64,000 bases of DNA, from contig JAIQGI010000045.1 in assembly GCA_020072565.1 (NCBI GenBank), positions 1 to 64,000 of the forward strand. The letters run 5' to 3'. A program made the position numbers and the translations under genes. The notes beneath the pieces are model-generated. The model was not told the DNA's origin. It worked only from the letters and a program-made list of their open reading frames with translations, and ran no database searches. This DNA is from Terriglobia bacterium. GTDB taxonomy: Bacteria > Acidobacteriota > UBA6911. The stretch's first letter is position 1; every line of letters begins with the position of its first letter. Of the stretch, positions 43,303 to 51,700 are shown piece after piece.

Positions 43303-43376
43303 TACGCCCAGCAGGACTCGAACCTGCGACCCTCTGCTTAGAAGGCAGATGCTCTATCCATCTGAGCTATGGGCGC
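43303..43376 (-). tRNA. tRNA-Arg (TCT)
   Basis: Cloverleaf: acceptor GCGCCCA with TGGGCGT, D arm GCTC AGATGGATA GAGC, anticodon stem TCTGC/GCAGA with loop CTTCTAA (anticodon TCT), T arm CAGG TTCGAGT CCTG. Genomic CCA at 43300 to 43302. Its last 46 bases are repeated exactly at 38827. Confidence 0.95.
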
Positions 43377-43716
43377 ACATAGTTTGTTTTCAAAGAGTTA
43401 GCGGAACCGTAGGATACCATGATTCCGCCCGTGGTGTCCATATGGTATCCATCACTTTGCAGCGCAACCTCTGAATCACGCTGTTGTGACTGGTCCGAAT
43501 TGGTGTCCACAAAGATGCCGGACCGGGCCAAGCTTCAGCGCCAAAACGATCGGCATCGGCGAGCGCACATTGAAATTTCCGCTCAAATCATGTGCCGGAT
43601 AGTTGGATAGGTAGCGGCCTGCCGGTCGCAGGAGCCTGATTCATGGGAGTAGTCTACCCATTCCATTTTCTGTCGTCCATCCCCCGGAGAAAAATCTGCC
43701 GGGGAATTGCCCTTTC
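43377..43716. other. Intergenic stretch without a recognised gene
   Basis: About 340 bases between tRNA-Arg and the IS91-like remnant. I see no supported reading frame. A repeated GGTATCC/GGTGTCC motif occurs (43417 to 43512) but nothing recognisable. Confidence 0.35.
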
Positions 43717-44325
43717 ATGATCGCTGAAGCGGCATTCACCGTCTGCGAGAATCTTGAAACCTATGTCCCCCGCAATCCCGAAGCGACGGTTCTTTACGGC
43801 GTTGTTTCGGGCCATCTGGAAACCTTTCTGGCCCGGCAAGGGCAGCGCGACCGGGTGGTGCCGCGCTTCGTGGAACAGTAACTGCGCGCATTTCTTGACT
43901 GCGGTATTTTGGCCCGAGGTTTTTTGCGGGTTCACTGCGATGCCTGCAGACTGGATCGGATTGTCCCTTATTCCTGCAAGCGCAGGGGCTTTTGTCCATC
44001 GTGTGGGGGGCGACGCATGGCAGATGCGGCGGCGCATCTGGTGGATCACGTTTTTCCCGAAGTGCCGGTCGGGCAGTGGGTGCTTTCTCTCCCGTTTGCC
44101 CTGCGCTATCGTCTCGCTTACGACTCATCCCTGATGAGAGACGTATTGCAGATTTTTGTACGCACCATCTTTGCCTCGATCCGCCGCAGGGCGGGCATGT
44201 CTGCCTCGAACCGTCAGGCTCGCTGCGGCGCCGTCGCCTTCATTCAACACTTCAGCGATGCGCTTAACCTTGACCCGCATCCGAATTCGAAGGCAAGGAT
44301 AGGGCACCAGAATCCACATGTCTGA
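43717..44325 (+). pseudogene. IS91-family transposase remnant
   Basis: From ATG 43717 the frame gives the N-terminal part of an IS91-type transposase, with a TAA in place of one codon (RFVEQ, stop, LRAFLDCGILARGF). It continues with the zinc-binding motif VHCDACRLDRIVPYSCKRRG, FCPSCGGRRMADAAAHLVDH and WVLSLPFALRYRLAYD. It ends at about residue 200 after FSDALNLDPH, before the catalytic His-hydrophobe-His and Tyr region. It is therefore stop-broken and truncated; no IS91 terminus was identified. Confidence 0.8.
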
Positions 44326-44413
44326 GAAAGCGTTTAACCACCCCGGATGAACCATGTTCTGAGGAGATGCATCTCAAAACATGAGACATTTCTAAACGTT
44401 CGAGGAGAAGACT

Positions 44414-45259
44414 ATGCGAATTCGCCCTGAGCGCCGCCATAGAGTGTATTTGCTCGGCTTTCTGCTTTTTGCATCTTCGACCGTGGCTCAGATAAAACGA
44501 TATCACCCCGATATCCAGAACATCGGCAAGCGCGATCTCACCCCGAATATTTGGGGAGTGTTCCCTGTCAGTTCGGAGCGTGAGAATGCCTTGGGAGCGG
44601 AACTGTCAAAGCAATTCGAAACAACAGTAAAGTTGCTCAACGACACACTTGTCGCCGATTACGTGACTCGCCTTGGCGGCAAACTCGTTCAGCACTCGGA
44701 CGCAAAATCCGCCGTCGAATTCAAAATTATCGATTCCGAGCAGGCCGACTTTACAGTCCTTCCGGCAGGACACATTTTTGTGAACACCGGCCTGATTGTT
44801 GGGGCCTCCCACGAGGCCGAGCTTGCCGCCGTACTATCGAACGCAATCGCTCACGTCGCCGCACGCCATGTGATGCGAGAGCTGTCAGAGGCACAGATAC
44901 TTCAACTCCCGGCAATCCCGGGGGTAGCAACGGCATGGCACTGGTCCAGGCTGGAACGCCAGCGAAATCTCGAATTGCCGGGGATAAATCTCGAATTGGA
45001 GGGGATCAAATCAACGCACGAAAAAGAGGCCGATCAGCTGGCGATCCAGTATCTCTGGAACACCGGCTATGATCCCGCTGCGTACATCACGGTACTCGAG
45101 AAGCTGGCGCCGCAGAAGCTGCCACCGCTGCAGTTGAAAATTCAGGATCGCCTCCGGTCAGCAATGGTGGGGCAGCAAAGCCTTCCTGACAAGCTCCCCT
45201 ATCTAATGAATTCACCGGAATTTGACGCGGTAAAATCGCACCTTCTCAAGCGTCAGTAG
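44414..45259 (+). CDS. Exported M48-like peptidase homologue lacking the HExxH motif
   Basis: A 281-residue protein with a signal-like N-terminus (VYLLGFLLFASSTVA). The body follows the M48 layout: FTVLPAGHIFVNTGLI, then LAAVLSNAIAHVAARH where active family members have H-E-x-x-H, and THEKEADQLAIQYL carrying the third zinc ligand region (ExxAD). Here the first His and the Glu are Asn and Ala, so only the second His remains and zinc catalysis is not expected. Either it is a pseudoenzyme kept for another role or a gene in decay. The frame is otherwise intact. Confidence 0.72.
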   Translation: MRIRPERRHRVYLLGFLLFASSTVAQIKRYHPDIQNIGKRDLTPNIWGVFPVSSERENALGAELSKQFETTVKLLNDTLVADYVTRLGGKLVQHSDAKSAVEFKIIDSEQADFTVLPAGHIFVNTGLIVGASHEAELAAVLSNAIAHVAARHVMRELSEAQILQLPAIPGVATAWHWSRLERQRNLELPGINLELEGIKSTHEKEADQLAIQYLWNTGYDPAAYITVLEKLAPQKLPPLQLKIQDRLRSAMVGQQSLPDKLPYLMNSPEFDAVKSHLLKRQ

Positions 45260-45929
45260 GAAAATCCAAACATCGGTAGCGGACATTGCTTCATTATTTT
45301 GGCGGACGCGGAAGAACGCTGCCTTCGGACGCGGCAGAAAGAGCATTTGTCAGTGTGCGGGAGCCGGCGTTCTTCGGCGTCCTACCCTGCGCTTTTCATC
45401 AGAGTCCAAATCCGTTTCATGAACAATGCGGAACGCCAACTCAGTGCGAGCGGGAGTGTGGCTTCATCGTCGACTTCGGAGGAGGCATTGGCTCCTTTCC
45501 CATTGATGACCGATACACGGATCGGACCTTCCTGAACAGGCCTCTGATCAGTCGTGGCAGTATTTCCCAAAAAAGTTGGATCAGCAGGTCAATCACACAA
45601 GGCTCCAGATTTCGATCACTGCGATTATAGAACAGCTAATTCTACTGCCGTTTTGATCTGCAAATAGGTGTGCGTGTGCTCAAATGACTGACCGGGGATG
45701 CTAATCTGCCCTGCACCAAGAGGTAGGTGAGCCAGAAAACTGGATCCGGGAACACAGGTTGGCTATAAAATGCTGCTTAGCTGGGGCCGAAGCCCCGAAG
45801 TTCAATTGTCTTTTATCGGAAGCTGGACAAGTGGACTGAAGCGGCGCAACCCGCGAAGGAACCGCCGCAAAAGGCAGCCAATTTTACCTATCCTTCAGCG
45901 CGGACGGCAGCTGACCTGCCACTTCTTTG
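45260..45929. other. Intergenic region with a dispersed repeat
   Basis: About 670 bases. 45657 to 45802 is the longest copy of a dispersed repeat. The stretch before it (45300 to 45640) contains no supported gene; a 62-codon minus-strand frame (45382 to 45570) looks partly protein-like but is not recognised. Confidence 0.4.
45657..45802. repeat. Dispersed repeat, copy A (full-length, 146 bp)
   Basis: It begins TCTGCAAATAGGTGTGCGTG and ends with a GGGGCCGAAGCCCC hairpin and GAAGTT. The last 92 bases recur at 51717 to 51808 and the first 81 at 55052 to 55132, each with one or two differences. The origin is unknown: an insertion sequence end, a MITE, or a shared gene remnant. Confidence 0.75.
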
Positions 45930-45959
45930 TTGACATTCGAAGTGTTCTGCTTCTAATAT
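45930..45959 (+). promoter_or_regulatory. Strong sigma-70-type promoter of padR
   Basis: TTGACA (45930 to 45935), 18-base spacer, TAATAT (45954 to 45959). Transcription should begin at about 45966, within one or two bases of the ATG at 45967, so the padR message may be leaderless or use the second ATG at 45973. Confidence 0.7.
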
Positions 45960-45966
45960 ACATAGT

Positions 45967-46317
45967 ATGGCTATGCAAAGAGAATCAAAGTCAGCCCGGA
46001 CCGAAATCCATCCCGGCACGCTTTACATGCTGATCCTCAAGACTCTGGCGCGCGGTCCGCTGCACGGATACGCGATCGCCCAGCATATCAAATGCACGTC
46101 CGCGGACGTGCTCAAGGTCGAGGAAGGCTCGCTCTACCCGGCCCTGCAGCGGATGCTCCTGAAAGGGTGGGTCACGGCTGAGTGGGTGGCGGCGGGGCCG
46201 AAGCGCCGGGCGCGTGTGTATCGCCTTACCGCGGCGGGCCGCAAACAGCTGGCCGCCGAGATTTCCGACTTCACGCGGGTGCTGCAGGCCATCGTGCGTG
46301 TGATCGAACCCGCCTGA
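45967..46317 (+). CDS. PadR-family transcriptional regulator
   Basis: A 116-residue protein with the PadR winged helix: YMLILKTLARGPLHGYAIAQ, then EEGSLYPALQRMLLKGWV and RRARVYRLTAAGRKQL, followed by a short helical dimerisation tail (FTRVLQAIVRVIE). PadR proteins act as repressors. It is 12 bases upstream of the ADOP permease, the usual acidobacterial pair, so it probably controls that gene together with itself. Confidence 0.92.
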   Translation: MAMQRESKSARTEIHPGTLYMLILKTLARGPLHGYAIAQHIKCTSADVLKVEEGSLYPALQRMLLKGWVTAEWVAAGPKRRARVYRLTAAGRKQLAAEISDFTRVLQAIVRVIEPA

Positions 46318-46329
46318 GAGGAGCCGCTC

Positions 46330-49005
46330 ATGGAAAGGCTGCGCGAATTCTTGCGGAGGATGTCGGTCCTGTTGCACCTGGAGAGGTTTGATCGCGAGCT
46401 CGAGGAGGAAATGCGCTTCCACGTCGAGCTGCAGGCCGCGGAAAATCGCGAGGACGGCATGGATGCTGAAGACGCCCGACAGGCCGCCGTGCGCCGGTTC
46501 GGAAATGCTGCGCTTCTGAAGGAAACCAGCCGGCAGGTGTGGCGCTGGTCCTGGATCGAAGCGCTGGGACGTGATGTGTCTTTTGCGCTGCGGCTCATGC
46601 ACCGCGGCCCGCTGTTTGCAGTCGTAACGGTCCTGACTCTGGCCTTGGGACTCGGCGCAAATATGGCCATCTTCACGATGGTTTACCACGTGGTTTTGCG
46701 CCCTGTCCGCTACCGCGACCCCGACCGTCTGATGGACATTCACCTGATCATGACTGAACAGCGGCGCGGCACAATCCCGATGTCTTGGTCTTATCCGAAG
46801 CTCGAAGAACTGCGCCAGTGGACTCAGAGCTTCGAATCCGTAGCCGCCTGGCAGTCGCGGGACATGACCCTCGGCGGGATCGAGCGTCCGGAACGGTTGA
46901 CGGGAGCCATTGTCTCGGCGCGCTACTTCCGGATCATTGGCGCGGATGCTGCCCGTGGACGGCTTTTTTCGGACGACGAGGACACCCTCAAATGGCAGCG
47001 CCCCGTAATGCTCATATCCGACGGACTCTGGCACCGCGACTTCGGCGGGGACCCAGGAGCGGTGGGGCGCACCGTGCGTCTGGACGAAACGCCCTTTACG
47101 ATCGTGGGTGTGCTGCCGGCGGGATTCCTCGGCGAGAGCGGCGTCACGGATGTCTGGGTGCCTATGGCAGCTTATCTGATGCGTTATCCGCAGGCGCCCA
47201 CTGCACGCAATGCTCACAACCTGAACGCAATCGGTCGTCTCAAGGCGGGTGTAAGCCCGCAACAGGCAAATGAAGAGGTGCGTCGGCTCGTGGCCCGGAT
47301 GGAACGTGAGCACCCGAGCGTCATGGACGACACCACATGGTCTGGTGGGGCGCGGACTATGACGGACGCGCTGGTCGATCCGCTGGTCCGGAACGCACTC
47401 TGGATTCTGCAGGCTGCGACCGCGGCGCTTCTGTTGATCGCGTGCCTGAATCTTGCCGGCCTGCTGCTGGGCCGCAGCGTGGCGCGCCGCCGCGAGATCG
47501 CGATCCGGCTGGCGCTGGGAGTGAGCCGGCGCGCTTTGATGAGGCAGTTGCTGGTGGAACCGGTCATGCTCGCGGTCCTGGGAGGCGCGGCCGGCCTGCT
47601 GTTTGCGCGCTGGGGAGCGTCATGGCTCGGGCGTACGCTGCCGGCAACGGAGTCTTCCGTCTGGTTCACTACCATGCGCGCGATTCGTCCGGAGACCCTC
47701 GGCTTCGAACTGCCGCTGATAGTGCTGTTCACGCTTGTTTCGCTGATCACAGGACTTCTGTTTGGATTCCTGCCTGCGTGGCGCGCCGTGCATTGGGACG
47801 TGAATGATGTACTCAAGAGCGGAGGCGCGACCACGGGGAACCCGCCTCACCTGCGGATGCGAAACGTGCTTGTGATCGCCCAAACCGTGATCACGCTTGT
47901 CATGCTGACCGGCGCGGGCCTGATGACCCGGAATCTGGCGGCGCGGCTGGCGACGGACGTGGGCGCCGAGACCCGCGGCATCGTTACGATCCGGGTCGCG
48001 ACCCCGCGACGCTATCGGCAGGCAGAGAGTCTCGCCTTTTATGAGGAGCTAAGGCGGCGCGCTGCCGCGCTTCCCAGGGCTGAGGCCGCGGCAATATCGA
48101 ACAGCATTCCTCTAAACGATAGCGGCTTCTCAGTGACTGGTATTAGGATCCCGGGTGTGCGTGGTGACTTTGAAGCTGGGATCCATTCGGTTTCACCCGA
48201 ATTCTTTACGCTCTTTCGCATTCCGCTCCTGAAGGGAAGGTCGTTTACCGACCAGGATCGCGCCGGCAGCCCTCTGGTTGTGCTCCTCAATGAGACGGCT
48301 GCCCGACAGTTCTTTCCGATCGATAATCCCATCGGCCGGCATATCGCCTACCCGCAAATGATCCTGCACCAGGCGGAGATCATCGGGGTGGTCGGCGACG
48401 TCAAGTATGATGTTCCGGAAAAACCGGTGATGGCAGATGTCTATCTCTCGATGATGCAGAGCGCCGAGGGCGGGATGCTGGCGGTGAGAACCACCGGCGA
48501 CCCGCTTGCGCTTGTGCCCGCGCTGCGCGCGCACGTGCGCGCTTTGGATCCCGAACTGCCCATCTACGATGCCATGACGATGGGCGAGCGCCTGGCTTCC
48601 GCGACCTGGCGTGCGCGCCTGGGCACCGTGCTTCTGAGCGCGATGTCGGCTCTGGCGCTTCTGCTCGCGGCGATCGGGATCTACGGTGTGTTTACCTACC
48701 GCGTCGCCGCCCGCACCCGCGACATCGGCCTCCGGTTGGCGCTTGGCGCCGGCCGCCGGGATATTCTGCGCATGATTCTGCGTGAAGGCGTTTTCTTGTG
48801 CGCCATCTCATTGGCCTTGGGATTGCCGGCTGCCCTGGCCCTCTCGCGCCTTCTAACGCGCCAGCTCTACGGCGTGACGCCTTACGATCCGCTCACATTT
48901 CTTTTTGTGGCCGTGCTCCTTGCCGTTCTCGCTTTGACGGCAACCTACCTTCCTGCGCGCCGCGCCACGAGAATCGATCCCATGGAGATTCTGCGGCATG
49001 AGTGA
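46330..49005 (+). CDS. ADOP-type (acidobacterial duplicated orphan) permease, MacB/FtsX family
   Basis: An 891-residue protein. The N-terminal 80 residues are the ADOP-specific lead region (RFDRELEEEMRFHVELQA, QAAVRRFGN). Then follow one MacB-like periplasmic domain and FtsX membrane region (about 100 to 480), and a second copy (about 510 to 890), with eight or so membrane helices. GVLPAGFLGESG and the conserved end PARRATRIDPMEILRHE are present. No ATPase gene is nearby, as in the orphan family. GAGAGGAG lies before the ATG. It presumably exports or senses a compound under PadR control. Confidence 0.9.
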   Translation: MERLREFLRRMSVLLHLERFDRELEEEMRFHVELQAAENREDGMDAEDARQAAVRRFGNAALLKETSRQVWRWSWIEALGRDVSFALRLMHRGPLFAVVTVLTLALGLGANMAIFTMVYHVVLRPVRYRDPDRLMDIHLIMTEQRRGTIPMSWSYPKLEELRQWTQSFESVAAWQSRDMTLGGIERPERLTGAIVSARYFRIIGADAARGRLFSDDEDTLKWQRPVMLISDGLWHRDFGGDPGAVGRTVRLDETPFTIVGVLPAGFLGESGVTDVWVPMAAYLMRYPQAPTARNAHNLNAIGRLKAGVSPQQANEEVRRLVARMEREHPSVMDDTTWSGGARTMTDALVDPLVRNALWILQAATAALLLIACLNLAGLLLGRSVARRREIAIRLALGVSRRALMRQLLVEPVMLAVLGGAAGLLFARWGASWLGRTLPATESSVWFTTMRAIRPETLGFELPLIVLFTLVSLITGLLFGFLPAWRAVHWDVNDVLKSGGATTGNPPHLRMRNVLVIAQTVITLVMLTGAGLMTRNLAARLATDVGAETRGIVTIRVATPRRYRQAESLAFYEELRRRAAALPRAEAAAISNSIPLNDSGFSVTGIRIPGVRGDFEAGIHSVSPEFFTLFRIPLLKGRSFTDQDRAGSPLVVLLNETAARQFFPIDNPIGRHIAYPQMILHQAEIIGVVGDVKYDVPEKPVMADVYLSMMQSAEGGMLAVRTTGDPLALVPALRAHVRALDPELPIYDAMTMGERLASATWRARLGTVLLSAMSALALLLAAIGIYGVFTYRVAARTRDIGLRLALGAGRRDILRMILREGVFLCAISLALGLPAALALSRLLTRQLYGVTPYDPLTFLFVAVLLAVLALTATYLPARRATRIDPMEILRHE

Positions 49006-49060
49006 GTGCTGAGTGCGAGACTGGATCAGGGGAAGAGTTACACCACTTAAAGCTCGAAAC

Positions 49061-49159
49061 GGTAACATCAGGTGCAGCCGACGACCGGCGCAAGAATGAT
49101 GGTGTAGGGTCCGAATGCATGGGTGACCGCGCCAGTCGCAGCTGACCATTACGTTAGGC
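49061..49159. repeat. attC-like site 1 (upstream of the DinB-like cassette)
   Basis: The right end is GTTAGGC (49153 to 49159). The left end is a degenerate GGTAAC. The arms pair in an imperfect inverted repeat (left CAGGTGCAGCCGACGACCGG, right GTCGCAGCTGACC). The left boundary is less certain than in the next sites. Confidence 0.5.
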
Positions 49160-49179
49160 GCCACGCTCAGGGGACTATT

Positions 49180-49701
49180 ATGAAGAACGTCGACTTGCAC
49201 GCACCAGAAGACCGTGACGGCACGATATCCCGATATCGAGAAGGGCCGACATTACTCGAACGTGCTGTGAGGGGTTTGGGGGACGCCGATTTGGATGCGA
49301 TGCCATCGGAAGGCGGCTGGACGATTCGACAGTCCGTTCATCATGTTGTCGATGGGGATGACATTTGGAAGATGTGCATCAAAATGGCGATCGGCAATGA
49401 ACAGAGTGAGTTTTCATTGGGATGGTACTCGGCGCAACCACAGGAAATATGGGGAGATCGTTGGGCGTACAGCCAGCGATCAGTTGATGCTTCGTTGTCT
49501 TTGTTCAAGGCCATCAGGAACCATATCCTGCAACTGCTGGGAAACGTGCCAGACGCGTGGAATCGTTCTGTGGCTGTACGTACGCGAGACGGGGAGATCG
49601 AGCGAGTTCCAGTGGGGTTTGTGATCAAGATGCAGGCGGACCATGTGTTCCATCATATCGACCGAATCCATGGGATCTTACGGGATCGGCGTGGCGCCTA
49701 A
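49180..49701 (+). CDS. DinB/YfiT-like four-helix protein (cassette 1)
   Basis: A 173-residue protein from ATG 49180. The DinB-like pattern is MPSEGGWTIRQSVHHVVDGD with a His pair at residues 60 to 61, and DHVFHHIDRIHGI with a second set of His residues near the end, which would bind a metal. The family includes thiol transferases and uncharacterised proteins. The stop codon (TAA) is part of the GCCTAAC of the next attC-like site, typical for cassette genes. Confidence 0.75.
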   Translation: MKNVDLHAPEDRDGTISRYREGPTLLERAVRGLGDADLDAMPSEGGWTIRQSVHHVVDGDDIWKMCIKMAIGNEQSEFSLGWYSAQPQEIWGDRWAYSQRSVDASLSLFKAIRNHILQLLGNVPDAWNRSVAVRTRDGEIERVPVGFVIKMQADHVFHHIDRIHGILRDRRGA

Positions 49702-49793
49702 CAAGCGCATGCAGCTGACGCGCTGCGGCGTCACGCGGCTTGCGGGGCAACCCGCGCACCGCCTCGCGTGCAGCTGATGCGCAGACGTTAGAC
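49696..49793. repeat. attC-like site 2
   Basis: It begins GCCTAAC (49696 to 49702) and ends GTTAGAC (49787 to 49793). The inner arms GCGCATGCAGCTGACGCG and GCGTGCAGCTGATGCG pair except for an extra-helical base, as in integron attC sites. Length 98 bases. Confidence 0.75.
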
Positions 49794-49811
49794 CGATTGA
49801 CGAAGGAGAGC

Positions 49812-50330
49812 ATGCACAGTTCTGAGGCTAGGACCTGGTTGGAGAACGAAGACCGGGAGGGCCGTGAGGATCGTCTTTCGCGGCTCGACTGGCTCGCCGG
49901 TTTGATGCAGGAGGGCAACTATCTCACCTTCCCAGGCGGCTGGATGGCGAAGCATCTGTTCGAGGAAGGTCGGTACAGCTTCGTGTACGGTCAGTTTCTT
50001 GCAGCGATCGTGCTCGGCATGGCCTACGTCGAGCACACGCTTGCGGCGCTGCTCTACGGTGCCGGGCGATCCGACTTAGAACGGGCAAACATCTCAGTGC
50101 TTCTCCGCGAGGCGGTAAAGCTCGGATGGCTCAGCGAAGCTGAGTTCAAGAACCTCGAGAATGCGAGGGCCCTCCGCAACCCGGAGGCACACTTCCGCCA
50201 GCCGCTGAGCGGTGACACCATGGAGTATCGGTCGGTAACACTCAACGAGCCACCATACTCGATCCTCGAAGAGGACGCGCGTCATGTCATGCAGGTTGTT
50301 TGCCGCCTGCTCGCAAGACAGACGGTCTAA
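49812..50330 (+). CDS. HEPN-like protein of unknown function (cassette 2)
   Basis: A 172-residue helical protein with GAAGGAGAGC before the ATG. ARALRNPEAHF carries an R-x4-H motif (RNPEAH) of the kind found in HEPN ribonuclease domains, in the right context of a late helix. No partner nucleotidyltransferase is present. It may be a toxin-like or defence cassette gene. The family call rests on one motif plus overall helical character. Confidence 0.5.
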   Translation: MHSSEARTWLENEDREGREDRLSRLDWLAGLMQEGNYLTFPGGWMAKHLFEEGRYSFVYGQFLAAIVLGMAYVEHTLAALLYGAGRSDLERANISVLLREAVKLGWLSEAEFKNLENARALRNPEAHFRQPLSGDTMEYRSVTLNEPPYSILEEDARHVMQVVCRLLARQTV

Positions 50331-50398
50331 CAGCGCGCTGGAGCAGACCGCCGGCTCTCGCATGCGCTCGCCGCGGCTGCTCACTGCGAGCGTTAGAG
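50325..50398. repeat. attC-like site 3
   Basis: It begins GTCTAAC (50325 to 50331) and ends GTTAGAG (50392 to 50398), with arms CAGCGCGCTGGAGCAG and GCTGCTCACTGCGAGC that pair imperfectly. Length 74 bases. The stop codon of the preceding gene lies in the first box. Confidence 0.75.
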
Positions 50399-50429
50399 GT
50401 CTAAGCCCCCTTCGTCACCTGGTAGAAAG

Positions 50430-50449
50430 AGCCATATTAACGTATGGCT
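50430..50449. promoter_or_regulatory. Perfect inverted repeat upstream of brnT
   Basis: AGCCATA, six-base spacer TTAACG, TATGGCT, followed by TTTTT. It lies 31 bases before the brnT start. It could be an operator for autoregulation by BrnA/BrnT, or a short terminator of the previous cassette. Confidence 0.5.
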
Positions 50450-50479
50450 TTTTACCCCGATCCGTGCTAGTCTAATCAA

Positions 50480-50770
50480 GTGCCAAAGACCAAGTTCGAG
50501 TGGAATCCGAAGAAGGATCGGGAGAATCAGAAAAAGCATGGCATCTCTTTTGCCAGTGCCCAGTTTGCCTTTACCGATCCGCACCGTGTAATCGCAGAAG
50601 ATCTGTCCCATAGTTCAAGTGAGAAACGATACTACTGCTTTGGCTGGGTTCGAGGCGGGATTCTGACGGTCCGGTTTACGCATCGTGGCGACATAATCCG
50701 GATTTTCGGAGCCGGGTATTGGCGGAAGGGGAAGGTGATCTATGAACGAGAAAATCAGGTACACGAATGA
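50480..50770 (+). CDS. brnT: BrnT-type ribonuclease toxin (cassette 3)
   Basis: A 96-residue protein from GTG 50480. It has the BrnT pattern: FEWNPKKDRENQKKHGISFA at the N-terminus, RVIAEDLSHSSSEKRYYCFG, TVRFTHRGDIIRIFGA and a basic tail. BrnT is a RelE-like ribonuclease. The antitoxin gene brnA overlaps its end by 29 bases. No clear ribosome binding site is seen before GTG, so translation may be leaderless. Confidence 0.85.
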   Translation: MPKTKFEWNPKKDRENQKKHGISFASAQFAFTDPHRVIAEDLSHSSSEKRYYCFGWVRGGILTVRFTHRGDIIRIFGAGYWRKGKVIYERENQVHE

Positions 50771-51020
50771 ACCTTTGGGAGATTTGAAAGTGATTCCTGA
50801 CTTCCTTCCTCGCCCTGAGGATTTGGTCATGCGGGATGAAGGAATCAAGGTTACAATCTCCTTAAGCAAACGAAGCGTCGATTTCTTTAAGAGTGAGGCG
50901 AGGAAATACAACACGCAATACCAAAGGATGATTCGTCGACTTCTCGATGCTTATGCGGAACGTTACTCGCGACCTCTAACCAAACGCTCCAGCGGATCCG
51001 CAAAAAGTGCGGACCGCTGA
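50742..51020 (+). CDS. brnA: BrnA-type ribbon-helix-helix antitoxin (cassette 3)
   Basis: A 92-residue protein. The C-terminal half has the BrnA helix-turn pattern (DEGIKVTISLSKRSVDFFKS, YNTQYQRMIRRLLDAYAE). The N-terminal 28 residues would wrap the toxin. The order toxin-antitoxin with overlap is standard for brnTA. The last 15 codons are coded within the attC-like site 4, a known feature of cassettes with short untranslated ends. Confidence 0.82.
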   Translation: MNEKIRYTNEPLGDLKVIPDFLPRPEDLVMRDEGIKVTISLSKRSVDFFKSEARKYNTQYQRMIRRLLDAYAERYSRPLTKRSSGSAKSADR

Positions 51021-51035
51021 GCGTTGGCGTTGGGC
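50974..51035. repeat. attC-like site 4
   Basis: CTCTAAC (50974 to 50980) to GTTGGGC (51029 to 51035). Arms CAAACGCTCCAGCGGATCCGC (left) and GCGGACCGCTGAGCGTTGG (right) pair nearly perfectly with single unpaired bases in the left arm, as in attC. Length 62 bases. Confidence 0.78.
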
Positions 51036-51067
51036 CAATTAGTGAATCGGCATGGGCACAAAGGACT

Positions 51068-51689
51068 ATGAACTCCAAATTAATCGTCGATTCCGCGACA
51101 ACGGCGGTGATCCAGTTCATAATACTGGCTGGTCTGCCATTCCTCGGATATTTCATTTACCAGAGGCGGCAATACTATCGTTCGTTCTCCGACACTCTGA
51201 AAAGAGCCGGCCTGCAACGTTGCCCCGGCCGATATCTAGCCTATAGCATTGCGTTCGCAGTGGTGGGAGTCATCATTGGCGTGAGCTGGCCACCGCCGCC
51301 GGAGCCATTGACGCGTCGAGGGTCAATGTATCGCGAGTTTGCGGGACTCGGCCTCACCATGCGCGCCATCGTGGCGGCGATCCTATACGGAGCCGTGCAG
51401 ACGGGCTTGACCGAGGAAATCCTGTTTCGCGGGTTGATCGCCGGGCGCCTCTCGCGGCGGCTTCCGATCGCATGGGCGAACTTTTGGCAGGCGGTTATCT
51501 TTTTTCTCCCACACTGCTTGATACTGCTTGTAGCGCCGGAAATGTGGGGGCCGCTGCCCCTCGTGTTCGCCGTTATGCTTTTTTGGCTGGGTGCGGATCA
51601 AGTCCGGTTCGATCATTGGACCGTGGCTGATGCATGCGTCCGGGAACGTGGCGATGGCCTTGAGCGTTGCCATTCGCACCGCGGCTTGA
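51068..51689 (+). pseudogene. CPBP (CAAX-like) intramembrane protease gene with a one-base frameshift (cassette 4)
   Basis: The first 170 codons give a CPBP-family protein with TEEILFRGLIAGRL (Glu-Glu and Arg motif) and FWQAVIFFLPHCL (His motif). At the run of six T (51580 to 51585) the frame shifts: deleting one T gives MLFGWVRIKSGSIIGPWLMH, then the normal final helix ending IRTAA at TGA 51687. As written the frame instead runs on into the repeat and stops at 51736. It is either a real mutation in a homopolymer or a sequencing error. Confidence 0.75.
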
Positions 51690-51700
51690 TCATGCAGGTG

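Noticed and set aside
45991-47313. Minus-strand open frame of 440 codons across padR and ADOP
   Set aside because: Both plus-strand genes are well supported; the antisense translation is low-complexity His/Arg/Pro-rich.
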